Origin: Moraxella osloensis
GTDB lineage: Bacteria > Pseudomonadota > Gammaproteobacteria > Pseudomonadales > Moraxellaceae
DNA: 64,000 nt
Assembly: GCF_001553955.1 (NCBI RefSeq)
Contig: NZ_CP014234.1
Coordinates: 2,046,001-2,110,000, forward strand
Reading direction: 5' to 3'
Shown here piece after piece: positions 63,159 to 64,000 of the stretch. The position numbers were made by a program, and so were the translations under genes. The notes beneath the pieces are model-generated. The model saw nothing but the letters and a program-made list of their open reading frames with translations. It was not told the DNA's origin and did not search any database. Position 1 is the stretch's first letter; each line of letters opens with the position of its first letter.

Positions 63159-63287
63159 CTAGTTTTTGCCATCAATATCATTATAATAGGCAACTAAGAA
63201 CAGCACCCCGCGTTTATTCAAATCTTCAAATCGCGATTTGACAGAGCCATCGGGCAGTGTACGGGCTGTTTTTACAGTTTCTCCCAC
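63159..63287 (-). CDS. candidate 42-aa protein or gene remnant opposite the ndk promoter
   Basis: A GTG-initiated frame directly after a TAA encodes 42 residues that read like real protein ([17 protein letters not shown], then [17 protein letters not shown]). GAAGGGG lies 13 bases upstream of the GTG. It occupies the leader region of ndk on the opposite strand. Not recognised; a C-terminal remnant of a lost gene is as likely as a functional small protein. Confidence 0.35.
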   Translation of the reverse strand: MGETVKTARTLPDGSVKSRFEDLNKRGVLFLVAYYNDIDGKN

Positions 63288-63325
63288 TTAAAATCATAAT
63301 CCCCTTCAATTTTAAGGAATTTAAC

Positions 63326-63757
63326 ATGGCCATTGAACGCACGTTATCAATTATCAAACCTGACGCAGTCGCAGGCAACCACATTGGCGAAATCTACAGC
63401 CGTTTTGAAAAAGCAGGCTTAAAAGTTGTGGCAGCAAAAATGTTGCATTTAGACAACGAAAAGGCGGGCGGTTTCTACGCTGAGCACAAAGAGCGTCCAT
63501 TTTACAATGATTTAGTCTCTTTTATGACTTCAGGTCCAGTGGTAGTATCGGTACTTGAAGGGGAAAACGCAGTGGCGCACCACCGTGAAATCATGGGCGC
63601 TACCAACCCAAAAGACGCCGCTGAAGGCACGATTCGTCGTGACTTTGCAAACAGCATTGATGAAAACGCGGTTCACGGTTCAGACTCAACCACATCTGCA
63701 GCCCGTGAAATCAGCTACTTTTTCAATGACAATGAAGTTTGCCCACGTACGCGTTAA
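63326..63757 (+). CDS. ndk: nucleoside diphosphate kinase
   Basis: Balances nucleoside triphosphate pools by phosphate transfer through an active-site His. It shows [20 protein letters not shown] (Lys in IIKPDAV), [18 protein letters not shown] and the catalytic His in [16 protein letters not shown] 63326 after AAGGAA gives 143 aa, the exact family length; longer in-frame starts are not supported. Confidence 0.97.
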   Translation: MAIERTLSIIKPDAVAGNHIGEIYSRFEKAGLKVVAAKMLHLDNEKAGGFYAEHKERPFYNDLVSFMTSGPVVVSVLEGENAVAHHREIMGATNPKDAAEGTIRRDFANSIDENAVHGSDSTTSAAREISYFFNDNEVCPRTR

Positions 63758-63769
63758 TCTTAACATAAC

Positions 63770-63801
63770 AAAAAACGGCTTAAATTTTAAGCCGTTTTTT
63801 T
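63770..63801 (+). terminator. rho-independent terminator after ndk
   Basis: AAAAAACGGCTTAAA and TTTAAGCCGTTTTTT form a 15-bp perfect stem with almost no loop, ending in a T run. Nothing recognisable follows up to the window end. Confidence 0.9.
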
Positions 63802-64000
63802 ACTGCCTATCATTCGGCTGAGCTATCATTAAAAAGTAGCAATGCAAAAATAAGGATGCAAAATCAATATTAATAGTTTTGTTAAGGAAACTAAAGAAAC
63901 TTAATTTAACAATTCATAACAAAGAGCACATAGAGCACAGGCGTAAATCCGCTAAAATAAATTCATCACGACGTAAATACAAACTTTGCTGACTACGATA

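Overview
The window looks like chromosomal DNA of a gammaproteobacterium of the family Moraxellaceae. The Moraxella osloensis-like lineage is the closest fit I can suggest from memory. The evidence is the EF-Tu sequence, the thr-tyr-gly-thr tRNA cluster ahead of tuf, a gspN-gspC-gspD secretion cluster, the aat-bpt pair and the moderate GC content. This is inference from recognised protein families, not a database search.

Layout. Positions 1-5600: the 5' end of uvrA, two poorly characterised genes, a YajR-type MFS transporter, a 177-bp MITE-like element, ssb and tas. Positions 5.9-11.2 kb: type II secretion genes gspN, gspC, gspD and an FHA-domain membrane protein. Positions 11.3-13.3 kb: four tRNAs and tuf. 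Positions 13.3-27.4 kb: housekeeping genes rimI, bpt-aat-trxB, ftsK, nadE, zapA/zapB-like, ygfB, argE and pepP, with a TPR-like gene broken by one in-frame stop. Positions 27.5-35.4 kb: an ArsC-like reductase, a MetP/MetS-type transporter pair, an XRE-AlaA fusion aminotransferase, a glutathione peroxidase, two tRNAs and a BCCT transporter.

Positions 35.5-49.2 kb form a coherent nitrate-assimilation island. moaB and mobA serve the molybdenum cofactor and cobA serves siroheme. nirB-nirD is nitrite reductase, narK the transporter, and an NAD(P)/FAD oxidoreductase plus nasA make the nitrate reductase. A PP2C-phosphatase/kinase fusion sits inside the cluster. Three of its transcription units carry near-identical sigma-54-type -24/-12 elements, which points to NtrC-style nitrogen control.

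Positions 49.3-55.1 kb are a scar. A 3' fragment of accC, a secreted protein, an amidase and a truncated MFS gene resemble a block from an Acinetobacter-like donor. A TnpB-only IS200/IS605-type element follows, then the 3' part of a TonB-dependent receptor whose 5' half is gone. A Fur-box-like sequence lies exactly at the left junction and was probably the receptor's own promoter element. Positions 55.5-58.2 kb continue the iron theme with exbB-exbD, bfd and two bacterioferritin genes with complementary active-site losses, with Fur boxes before exbB and bfd.

Positions 58.4-64 kb hold a quinone-oxidoreductase-like MDR gene, an ABM-domain protein, a DUF1330 protein and a TetR regulator (perhaps an electrophile or quinone response group), then tRNA-Ile2, a phosphodiester glycosidase-family protein and ndk. 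I saw no CRISPR array and no prophage. The best candidates for a closer look are the sigma-54 promoter set of the nitrate genes, the XRE-AlaA fusion with a perfect 13-bp inverted repeat in its promoter, the TnpB with an altered RuvC-II site, and the recombined iron/accC scar.
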